Assembly (NCBI RefSeq): GCF_033568475.1
Contig: NC_133123.1
Location: 5,952,001-6,016,000, forward strand
From: Henckelia pumila
Taxonomy: Eukaryota > Streptophyta > Magnoliopsida > Lamiales > Gesneriaceae
Direction of reading: 5' to 3'
Length of the DNA: 64,000 nucleotides
Shown here: positions 12,753 through 23,818 of the stretch, piece by piece
How positions within the stretch are numbered: the stretch's first letter is position 1
How the letters are laid out: each line of letters begins with the position of its first letter
Notes under the pieces: model-generated
Databases searched by the model: none
Told to the model about the DNA's origin: nothing
The model's input: only the letters and a program-made list of their open reading frames with translations
Made by a program: the position numbers and the translations under genes

Positions 12753-13096
12753 GATACCGTTTGGTATCATGGATGAGATGTACGATAAATAAATAAAAAC
12801 ATGATGAGATGTGGATAAGCAAGACATAAATATAAATAATATGTTGTTTTGTATGTTTTTGATTTTGTAGGATTATTGTGTTTATCTAATTATCATTGTC
12901 AATTTTACACAATTTCACTTATATGACACTCATCCTCCAATAATATCATGGCTTGAGAGATATTTATCATCAAACATACATCTAATGTTATACTGGGCCT
13001 TGAGATATCATTGAGTTAACAAAAAAATGAGAGAAACATGAGATGAGTAAAATTTTGTGTTTCATCTCACTTTCATCAAATGTATCAAACGATACC
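12753..13096 (+). mobile_element. MITE copy A (GATACCGTTTGGTA family)
   Basis: A 344-bp element starting GATACCGTTTGGTATC and ending with the imperfect inverted complement (CAAACGATACC). It is flanked by the 3-bp direct repeat ATA at 12750-12752 and 13097-13099. It has no coding capacity. Short inverted ends with GTTTGG and a 3-bp duplication point to a Tourist-like (PIF/Harbinger) MITE, although ATA is not the classic TTA/TAA target. Two more copies lie just downstream. Confidence 0.75.
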
Positions 13097-13232
13097 ATAA
13101 TGTGGTGACGAAATATGTATTATCTTTTATATTTTTAATAGCATCGACCAATTATTTTTAAATCAAATAAATGTGAATACTTAACAAAAAAATTATAATA
13201 AAACAAAATGTTTAGTTGATGTTTAATCTCTA

Positions 13233-13944
13233 TAATATCGTTTGGTACATTGGATGAAAGTGGGTGATCCATAAAAATTTTCTCATCTCATCTTTCTTTC
13301 ATTTTTTTGTTAAATCAATGTCATTTCATGGCCCGATATGACATTAGATGTGGGTTTGATGAAAAATTTCTTTCAATCCATGATATTAGTGGAGGATGGG
13401 TGTTATATATGTGAAATTGATAAGGACAACTAAGATATTCTATAATAATAAACACAAAAATCCTACAAAATTAAAAACATACAAAACAACATATTACTCA
13501 TATTGGATACCGTTTGGTATCATGGATGAAATGTACGATAAATGAATAAAAACATGATGAGATATGGATAAGCAAGACATAGTTATAAATAATATGTTGT
13601 TTTGTATGTTTTTTATTTTGTAAGATTATTGTGTTTATTCTCTTAATTGTCATTGTCAATTTCACACAATGTCACTTATATGACACTCATCCTTCATTAA
13701 TATCATGGGTGGAGAGGTATTTGTCATAAAATCTACATCTAATCTCATACCGGGCCATGAGATATCATTGGATTAACAAAAAAATGAGAGAAACATGAGA
13801 TGAGTAAAAATTTGTGTCTCATCTCACTTTCATCTTATGTACCAAACAGTACCTTTATGTATTACTTATCCATATTACATCATGTTTTTATAAAACTTCT
13901 ATTCATTTCGCATACGTCTCATCCATGATATCAAACGGTATGCC
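13233..13944 (-). mobile_element. MITE copy C, reverse orientation, interrupted by copy B
   Basis: Sequence at 13233-13504 matches copy A in reverse. The missing end continues at 13854-13944, finishing with CATGATATCAAACGGTATGCC, after copy B. The two parts sum to about 363 bp, the expected length of one element. Copy C was therefore in place before copy B inserted into it. Confidence 0.75.
13505..13853 (+). mobile_element. MITE copy B, nested inside copy C
   Basis: A 349-bp element with the same ends as copy A (GGATACCGTTTGGTATC and CCAAACAGTACC), inserted within the reverse-oriented copy C. The flanks (TTG left, TTT right) look like a slightly decayed 3-bp duplication when compared with copy A. 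It is closer to copy A than to copy C through most of its length, which suggests a more recent burst. Confidence 0.75.
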
Positions 13945-15163
13945 GAGATTATTCAAAACCGATAAATCGAGATTTACCGTAAAATTGGACAAGCTGTACC
14001 ACCACGTTGTGGGACTCAAATCCAAGGTTATTTGTGTATTTCAATAAAAGCATTTATTCACTTTTTTTTTTATTTAAAAAAAGACATTTTATCTTAATTA
14101 AAGCAATGATACTTTGTTCAAGATTATTTAAAACTGAATTTACCAAAATATTAATTTTCAATTGACGGGTATCCAAAGTCACCGATATTATGTAGTAATT
14201 AAAGATTTGTGTGGACACATTGAAATTTATCACGTCGGCATTAAAATTTAAAATCAAGCACCCCGAAAGTCGAAAGCGCATTAAAATATACCTATAAGAA
14301 ACAGAATCTCAACCCCCAACAGTTGCCCTTAAAAACGCATTGACTTCCTTGCACGAGTTTATCACTTTACATGTACATGAGAAAGAACGTGGGCATCCAT
14401 ACAAGTCGTGTGAATCACCATAAAATGCAAAAACGTACTTTCTTTAAAAAGCAAAAAATTAAAATTTTTTGACGTTGAACCGACTGTTCAAGGTACTTGT
14501 TCTAGTGATGCGATGCGGACCCTTTATTTTAGTTTATTAATTTGGCTGAAAAAACAGAAGAAAAATATTTAAAAACGCAGCTAACATATCATACAACAAT
14601 ATTTATAATAATTATATTGTGAGATTTTGTATTCGATATGACATAAAATTTGATAAATAAAATTTTTGAATTTATTTTTTATAGTGTAAATTGTATATAT
14701 TGTACAAATTTTGTTGTACATATAACATTACTCAAATCAAAAGGCAAGCATATAAAGTATTTTTTTAGGGGTTCTTATTGAAAGATGTATCAATATTTAC
14801 CAAAGATTAATTAAAGTTTTAAAATAGCATAACAATGTGCATTATAGGAAATCAAAAAATAACAACAAAAAGACTATCCCACGAGACCTCTTGCTTAATA
14901 CATACTAGCAAATAAGCACACACAATGTGTGTGATATAAAAGAAAAAGAAATGAATGTGTTTGAGATTTGAGTGGAAAATATGAAACGTGAAAATGTAGA
15001 GAAGTGGGGTGATGAAAAGTGCCAAAGTGGGTTGATGATAGTTTAGATATTTTTAAAAACAGACCAAGACATCGATTAGTTATTCTAGTATGCTCACCCT
15101 TAAGAAATAGTAAAAGATATTACATTGGTTTCCGTATATATATTTATTTTTTTAACAGATTAA
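13945..15163. other. Gene-free AT-rich stretch
   Basis: No coding exon, RNA gene or bounded repeat could be supported. Confidence 0.5.
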
Positions 15164-15280
15164 GGTAGTGTTTGAGATAGCTTCTAGAAATCAATTTTTA
15201 GTTTTTTTTCACGAAATTTTGTAAAATTTTGTGAAGGAAAAACTAAGAAGTGCTTTTTAGAAACTCTCTCAGACACTATT
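15164..15280. mobile_element. Tourist-like palindromic MITE, copy 1
   Basis: A 117-bp near-palindrome starting GGTAGTGTTTGAGATAGCTT and ending in its imperfect complement, with TAA duplicated at 15161-15163 and 15281-15283. TAA is the PIF/Harbinger target. The same family recurs at 32005 and 51997. Confidence 0.8.
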
Positions 15281-15484
15281 TAAGGATTTTATTGAAAATT
15301 TAAATTAATAATCAGATTTTCTATTTTATGATTGCTTGATTGCTTTTAAGAAATTGTTACACATTTTTCTAAGACTCGGTTTATATTGAGAGAGAATACA
15401 ACATATATATTTGGGGACGACTGATTAAGTTTTCACAAAATTTTGTAAGTTAAGGCTCTAAATTTATTGGGTTTTTTATATTAA

Positions 15485-16266
15485 GGTTGCGTTTACTTGC
15501 TGTGATAAGTATAAGATTATATAAATAATCCTAAGCAATCACATGTTTACTTGCTTTTTTAGGGCTCGTATTAACTCATAAAGTCCATCTATAGTTACCT
15601 AATTTATATTTTAAACTTTAATGATTTATCACAAAAAAATGGTGTGATAAATAATCATTATGTTTTTAATTAAAAAAATTACACTAATATCCTTAATTTA
15701 CTTCCCAAAAAAATAATATGTGAAAATCTCATTTAAAAAATTATATAACATGGATATAAATTTCAAATAAGTTAAGATATATTAATACATTTTATTTAAT
15801 TTACATATACGAAATGCCCATTTTAAAATTATAAAACATGAAAAAAATTCTAATAATTTAATATATGATTAATACATTTCATTATAATTTATCTTTATTC
15901 ATGGGGAAAAAAAAATTTAACTCAATTTATTATTTTTTTAAAAATAAATTAATAATATTTATACTCAATAATTTTTGTCAATTAAAATAATTTACATGTG
16001 GATTAATAATAATTTATATTTTTCAATAAAAATCACAATCTCAATTTTATTTTACAAATAAAAGCTAAAAATAAGATTATATATTATACATAAAGGACAA
16101 AATTGTAACTCGTCATTTAATCATATATAATATCAATCACAACATTGATCCATTAAAGTAAACATGTGATTATTTATGCATCATTATTCAACATCCTATA
16201 AAATTAGTTTAATAATCTTAGTATTATTTATCTATATATAATTAATCTCACTAAGTAAACACAGCC
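15485..16266. mobile_element. Tourist-like (PIF/Harbinger) MITE with TAA duplication
   Basis: A 782-bp element with inverted ends GGTTGCGTTTACTT and AAGTAAACACAGCC, flanked by TAA at 15482-15484 and 16267-16269. The interior is AT-rich with no coding capacity. Ends and target duplication agree with PIF/Harbinger. Confidence 0.8.
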
Positions 16267-16494
16267 TAATAGTATTGGTGTACGACTGATAAATGGATTA
16301 TGTGCACCGTTAATTGATTCCACTTGGAAGTTTATGGAATGCCTACTTCAATTAATTGTACGTTACCATGTTATCGTGCTTCAACATATTTACTGTAAAA
16401 AAAATTGTTAATGACCCATTAAAAAAATTAATGTTGATTTTTTTTTTTTTTTTTTGGAGTAAAATGATGAAGAATTCATTGTGCCTACAAGTCA

Positions 16495-17350
<856 letters not shown>

Positions 17351-17596
17351 AATTTAATTATAAAATATGAACATGAAATAACAAGAGACTTTAGAAAAAT
17401 TATTCAAACATAATATTATTACATAAATCAACTCCTTTGAAGAGGAGAAGACAACTTGTTTAGCTACTCATAGTAGCCTCGTTCTTGAAATACATAAACG
17501 AAAACTTATTACAATAGAAAGAGAAATATTACAACAATTTTATTCGTAAGAAAACTGAAGGGAATGATCGATGTCTTCAGCTTCCTCAAATGCCTG

Positions 17597-17604
17597 TATT
17601 TATA
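17597..17604 (-). promoter_or_regulatory. TATA box of the pararetrovirus pregenomic promoter (fossil)
   Basis: TATAAATA on the minus strand lies downstream of the last viral ORF, where caulimovirids carry the pregenomic RNA promoter. The role is inferred from position. Confidence 0.5.
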
Positions 17605-17648
17605 GCTGTAGTTCCACTCATTTCACCGAAAAACTTCAGGGAATCTTA

Positions 17649-17763
17649 CAGCTGTCTTGTATTTCTTTATGTCATTATTGATGGCATCTTTTACTAGTGG
17701 AGGAGGCAGCTGTCTTGAATTTTTTATGCCATTATTGATGGCATCTTTTACTAGTGGAGGAAT
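17649..17763. repeat. 58-bp tandem duplication in the pararetrovirus 3' region
   Basis: Two adjacent units (17649-17706 and 17707-17763) share CAGCTGTCTTG and TGATGGCATCTTTTACTAG with few differences. They lie between the last ORF and the TATA box, so they may be a duplicated upstream promoter segment of the virus or a later duplication in the host. Confidence 0.8.
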
Positions 17764-17811
17764 CACATGTCTGCCACTTTCTTTTGGCTTTATTCTCCTC
17801 ACATGCCTGCT

Positions 17812-19183
17812 TTATTGTTGTCGAGGCATCTTTTGCTTTTGAAGTAGACCCCTGTGAAAACGCATCTTTGGTGGTCCTTGTCCACCTTTGCTTGTCTCGG
17901 AAAAATCCTTTCGATCCGTTCGGGGTCTAAAGGTTTTTTCAAATTCTGGCTCCTTCTGATTTGGGCATTCTGGGCAGATATTCTCTGACCATCGTCCAAT
18001 ATAAGCCATGTTACAAAATTTTCGGCGAGTTTCTTTACTCCCCGGCAGCTTGTTGTTCCACAAAAGATTTATCTTCTTTTCGAAAAGTACTTCCGCAAAT
18101 GCTGTAGTTTTTCCTGTCGTTGTGTTCAACAGGAACGATCCGTTCATAGAATTCTGATAAAATTTGAATGGAAACTTGACTTTGTCCATCTCAGTAAGAC
18201 AGACCCAAATATCTCATGCCATCTGGTTGAGATCTCATTTTCCCCGAAAGTGGACACCAAGGGTATTTCTTCAGTTTTAGGATCCTTGATAAATTTATGA
18301 CTATTTATATCAGGTCTCCTCAGCTTGATAAAATGAAAGGGTTCGTGTGATCCTTTCACTGTTGGTTCTGGAGCTGCACTGAAAAAATATAACTCAAGCA
18401 CATCTCCTCTGGACAAATGATCATTATTTGCCCATGTTTCTTGGACTGCTTCCTGAATCCATTTTGGTAACTGTGATATCTCCAGAAAGCTTGGTGACGT
18501 TGTATAAACTGAGGCCAAAGCCCCAAATTCATACCAGAGTTTTACATCTTTAGGATTGACATTGTTTTTTAGCCAAACCCTTGGATATATTCCTGCAACA
18601 TCAACCCTGCAAGTGTTCGGGTTGATTTCATTCCTTGTATTCAATTTCTCCCACTTTTGTTGATAAACCTGGAATGGAGAAATAATAGATGGATTAGTAT
18701 CAATCTTAGATTTGCCCTTGTCAGTGTTGGACCTAAGATTGATCTCTTTCTCTTTTACCCCAGAGGCGGAGGGTTGACTTGATGAGTTATCCTCATAAAT
18801 TGTTGCTTCATCCAAATCATCAAAGGCTGATGATAGATTAGCTCTTGTTTCTTGAGTTTTAGATTCCTCAATATCTTGTTTCACAACCGGTGGTTGTATT
18901 TCTTGTTCTTGTAAAACCAATGGTTTTAGTATATCTTGTTTATGAGAAACAATGATTTCTCTATAGCCTTCACAATTGGCCCTTGAATAGCAGCCCATAG
19001 TTGTGTTTGAGCTTGCATACATCCTGTAATTCGATTAAATACTTTGATCCGATCAGCTTGTTGTAACCTGCCGGCCATTTCAGCATTAATGGCTAACTGG
19101 TTGAACTCGTTTTGAAGCAACCCAAGATGTTCCCGGAGATGCCTCTGCATTTTCAGGATGGAATCCACGTCATTGCCTTCCAT
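17812..19183 (-). pseudogene. Pararetrovirus transactivator-like region (fossil)
   Basis: The last viral coding region, downstream of RNase H, where cavemo- and solendoviruses carry the translational transactivator (inclusion-body protein). The recognisable core reads IYPRVWLKNNVNP, then WYEFGALASVYTT and LPKWIQEAVQETW. The assignment rests mainly on genome position and is tentative. Confidence 0.5.
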
Positions 19184-19583
19184 CTTTTGTTAAAAAATCT
19201 GCAAGAATATTTTCATGAGATTTAATAATAACAATATCAAAAATATAATTTTGACATAATGCTTGCCATCTTAATAACCTAGCTTTCTCAGGTTTAGATT
19301 CAATCTTATTCTTTAGGAAAGCTTTTACCTGGGTGTTATCAACCTTCAGAGTGAATTTTTTAGCAAGTAAAAATAATTGCCATTTTTCAAAAGCCCTTTT
19401 AACCGCATAAAATTCCTTCTCGTTGATATGACATCTAATGGCCTCAGATTCTGAAAAAAGACCGCTACAGTATCTGCATGGTATTTCCCCATCTGGAGTG
19501 ATTTTGGTAAGGACTGCGGCCGACCAATCGTCGCTGGCATCCGTAAATAATACCAGATCATCTTCATCTACGGGTATAGCCAT
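19170..19583 (-). pseudogene. Pararetrovirus RNase H domain (fossil)
   Basis: RNase H signature segments are visible: LVLFTDAS, then NEKEFYAVKRAFEKW, then LKVDNTQVKAF and ILADFLTKDG. This order and spacing follow the RNase H of Caulimoviridae and Ty3/Gypsy pol, directly after reverse transcriptase. Confidence 0.88.
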
Positions 19584-19653
19584 TTTTGGGAGATTCTTAC
19601 ATATCTCTTTTAATTGGTTTACCCCTTTAGTATGGTCATCGGTCCATATAAAC

Positions 19654-20433
19654 CTAGCATCCTTTTTTAAAAAAAGAACTGAACACCTTTCTGTACATTG
19701 CTAGATTGTTAATGAATATCCCTGCAAAATTAACTACTCCAAGAAAACTCTGGAGTTGTTTTACATCTTTGAGTTTATCTGGAAAATTCTTTACCTTTTC
19801 CACAATATGGGGTTGTAGAATTATTTCAGTTTCATCAATCTCAATACCGAGGAATTCAATTTTCCTTGTTGCTATGACTGCTTTCTTTTCAGATAACACC
19901 AGTCCTTCTTGTTTACAAATTTTAGAGAAAATCTCTAAGTGTTTAACGTGTTCGTTTATATTTTTTGATGCTATAAGAATATCATCAATATAAACAAACA
20001 TAAAGTTGAAATAATCTTTAAAAAGATTATCCATCTTTCTTTGAAATATCTGGGGTGCATTAGCCAATCCTATAGGCATAACTTCCCAAATATAGTGTCC
20101 TTGTGGAGTAGAGAAGGCTGTGAATTTCTTACTGCCTTCTTCCATTCTTATCTGGTAGAATCCAGACTTACAATCAAATTTTGAGAACACTCTAGCATTT
20201 CGTACACAGCTAATTAGATGTTCTCTACTAGGTATGAAGTACCCGTCAAACTCCAGGATTTTATTAATATCTTGGTAGTTAATAACTAACCTGGGTTTCC
20301 TTCTTTTTATTTCACCATGATTTCTGACCAGAAAACCTGGGCTACTATATGGTGAAACTCCTTTTTTGATTAGACCAAGGTCCAAATGTTCCTTGATAAT
20401 CATTCTCATATCCCTTTGATCTGTTATGTTCAT
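19654..20433 (-). pseudogene. Pararetrovirus reverse transcriptase domain (fossil)
   Basis: Reverse transcriptase motifs in order: RLVINYQDINK, KFDCKSGFYQIRM, AFSTPQGHYIWEVMPIGL, ANAPQIFQRKMD, the catalytic YIDDILIAS, and FLGIEI. The residues around these motifs read as Caulimoviridae. Confidence 0.92.
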
Positions 20434-20463
20434 CGGGATAGGCTTATATCTGACGAATTCATA

Positions 20464-21195
20464 CTATTTGCCTTCCTTTAGAGTAAGTCTGGCTTTGAGT
20501 TGATTTCTATCCCACCATGCCAAAGGATGCTCATTATAACTTTTTTTGAGCCTCTTTTTGACATCTTCAAGGGATACCTTATTTTCTAACTCTATATCTC
20601 TATGATTTAGAGTTACCTTGAGAAGCTCCATATCCTCTGTTTGGAGTTCTTGTTCTGTTGTTATTTTCAACATGGTTTCTCCAAACCTTCTTGGATCTTT
20701 CATTTTTGGGTGAAAAAGTTGTCCCTTATCACCACGCTGGCTGCGAAATATTATCGACAATTGTCGATAAAAAGCAACTTTGAGTCTTTGAACGATAATT
20801 TTATGATCACAAATTGTACTGAACATAAGTCTTCTTGACTCATTGTCTTGTGTGTACTTCTTAAACATTTGTAAGAAGTTATTTCCTAACAGGATATCAG
20901 CTTCTGTATCATGAAAATAGATTGGTGGTGTCTTTACCTTGTACCAAGATGTCTGACCTGCTCCTCCTATAAGGATCTCTGTTTGTTTTATTCCTTTGCA
21001 AAGAATTAAAATTCTTCGAGAGAAATCTCGTCCAGCAATTTTTGGCAAATATTCTTCACATTTTTCAGGGAATACTCCTCTTTTTGCTGTACAAATTCCT
21101 GCTCCCGAATCAATATAAGCTGCAAAGTATTCAGCCTTATATTGTTCATACAACATCCCTATCGGAATGTATATGGAGAAAGGACTTGTTGTCAT
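20464..21195 (-). pseudogene. Pararetrovirus aspartic protease region (fossil)
   Basis: A retropepsin-type active-site segment, AAYIDSGAGICTAKRG, and the later hydrophobic ADILLGNNFLQMF segment mark the aspartic protease that leads the pol region. Confidence 0.85.
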
Positions 21196-21458
21196 TTTTT
21201 AAAGGGATTACTAAATGGTCCTGCCATTTTTAACAGACTGTGTTGTAACTCAGTAATCCGATTAAGACTATTCACTTTTAGTCTTCCTAAGGCTTCAGAA
21301 GGTAGAGTATGGTTACTCCTTTCTACCTCTTCAATGCGATCTAGTAAATCATGTTCATGACTTACTAATTTCAACAGCTGCTTCTTCCTCTGTTTGTAAA
21401 CAGAGTTCTCGAATCTGATTAAGGGATTGTCCCTTATCCAATTCTCTTGGTTTTCCAT
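21192..21458 (-). pseudogene. Small basic ORF between movement protein and pol (virion-associated-like, fossil)
   Basis: About 88 residues with a heptad-like, charged middle (LLDRIEEVERSNH) and the tail AGPFSNPFKK. Its size, coiled-coil character and position suggest a virion-associated protein as in caulimoviruses, but no specific motif proves it. Confidence 0.45.
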
Positions 21459-21470
21459 TTCGTAGAATTC

Positions 21471-22487
21471 TTATTGAATCCTCCAAGTCTTTTCTTTTGC
21501 CATGAACTCTATTCCTTTTTCAAGGCGTTTCCATGGTTTATGGTCCTCCAGAAACTCTAGGCCAAGAATGAGTTGATCCACTTTTTTTCCTGGAATTCCA
21601 CATATTTGAACTTCCAATTCTCCAATATTTATCAATCCTTGGTAAGTTCCTTTTTCATGTTGTTCCAAATAGTAAATCGAGTTACAAGGGAACTGGTTCC
21701 GATGACTTGTAATATCGAATACTATTTTCACTTCTTTCCATCCTTCTGGAGATCTAAGTTTTCCTATTATAGAAAACTCTTTTTCTTCTGATGGAATTTT
21801 TTGAATAGGAGATTTGTCCCATCTCCTACTTGTCATTCGGTTTTCTTGAAAAGATAACATTCGAGGTTCTATTTTAAGGTCTCTGTATAGAACCGGTCTG
21901 TCTTGGATTTGAATGTCTGTTTCTTGAATTAAAGGAAACTCGATTCTTTCTGGGTATATTGCATGAGCAACTTTCCCAAAGATCTCTGGAATTTCAATGA
22001 ACTCATTTCTAATAAATAATTCAGAATGATGAGTATTAGAAAGAGCATATAAAATTTGATATGTAATAGAATATGGTCTATTACCTTCCTTCATTAGTCT
22101 TTTTTCCTTGAAGTTTTGATGCAACGTCAAGGCTCGACTAAAGTCCCTGTCAGGTAAATTGTAGGCTATTCTTGGATAGATAACTCCTACAATTTTTCCT
22201 GCACAAAGATTTCCTGAGATAGTACCCAGGACAACATCTTGAATATTCCTCATTCTTTTATCGCATACTACGATATCTATGGGTGAATCTATTCCTTCTT
22301 TAAAAGTTGCCTTGATCATTATTTGGATTGCTCCAATATGAATCCAAGACATCGTCTTTGCTACCTCACCTTTCAACTTTTGCAATTCTTCTCTTATTTC
22401 TTCAAAAGAAATTAACTGCATCTCTATTTGATTACTTGTTAACTCCATGGAGATTGTCATTTCCCTTCTGGATACTTTGTAAATCAA
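21471..22487 (-). pseudogene. Pararetrovirus movement protein (fossil)
   Basis: A 30K-superfamily (Caulimovirus-type) movement protein. Characteristic stretches are IHIGAIQIMIKATF, ICCDK-type VVCDKRM, VLGTISGNLCAGK, IYPRIAYNLPDRDFSRALTL, and YALSNTHHSELF. A C-terminal extension of about 130 residues follows; see findings. This domain separates the element from LTR retrotransposons. Confidence 0.85.
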
Positions 22488-23818
22488 ATTATGTCTTCTT
22501 TGTCTAAGCCCTAGGTTGCCTAAGACTTTTTCTACTTGTCCTGCCTAAAATCCCTGGTACTTTTGTAACGTTGGATTTTCTTTCATAATCGTTTGGACCA
22601 TATTATGAGATATCGTGATTTGGCTAAAGAATCCAGCCAAACTTTCATGTGTTTCATGCTGAAACACTTCTTCTTTATTCTGATTCTGATTCTGATTCTG
22701 ATCCATCCTCAGAATCTTCTTGACTAAACAATATCTCTTCTTCGTATATGCTTTCATCTGAGGGGATATCCTCAAATTGATATACTTGGACTAGATCTTG
22801 AAAGAAGACCGCATCATCCATATCTGGTGTTGCTTCAAAGAGTTTAACTCTTTTTTTCTCGTTTTCTGGACAATTTGTAGATATATGTCCTCTTGCTCCA
22901 CATGTTCAGCAGTTGCAATCCTTGAAACTTTCACTTGCTCTTGTATGAGTTCTTCTGAAAGTTCTTCTTGATGGTGTTCTTCCCCTGCTTTGTGATGAGC
23001 TTGTTACTGGGGATGTTCTTGTAGGTCCACTTCTTCTTCCTGACCTATAAGATCTGACCTTTTTTTTGGACCAAAATGTTCTTGGTTTCCAAGAACTTCT
23101 CATTCTTTTATTGTAGGGATTACTTCTGAATTTCTTCCTTTTAAATCCCTGTGATCTGTTTCCAATGATCGTTGAAAGATCATTATCTTTACAACATAAA
23201 GGTGTACGTTTATTTATACCCCTTATTTTCTTGTAGTTCTTCTGTAATGCTGCCATATGGCATCATTCTGCCAATTTTCCTTTCAAAAAGGACGCGCGTC
23301 TTGCTAAAGTGTCAAGATGACCTGGAACGTATTCTTTAATCAGCATTTCTCTCCAGGGACTTGACATTTTTGCGAAAAATAGCTGAATAGCTACATTTTC
23401 CTCGACTCCTGAATTCCATCTGTATTTAGTGAATAACATAATGTATTCATCAACTAAACAGATATCATGTAACTCGAGGCTATACAGAGCTTGAGTATAT
23501 CTTATCTTTTTCTCTGTATCTTGATTGTTGAAATAGTCTACCCCTATAAATTGTGCTTTAAATAAGGTGGCCATTCTTTCTCCAATTTCGCTGAGGGATT
23601 CTCCTGCTAAGATTGATTCCTTCGTATCTGGCATAGTCATCTCCCAAGCAATCTTGACAGATCCCATTAGACTCATTTCTAGAAGTTTAATGAATCCTTC
23701 TTTATTGAGATCTAATGTCTCTGCTGCAATTCTCATAGCTGACGTCCAATCATCTATAAGATCTTCTCTATTTTTGAAGTCCAAAACATCAAGGTTTAAC
23801 ATAACCCCGTAAGGATGT

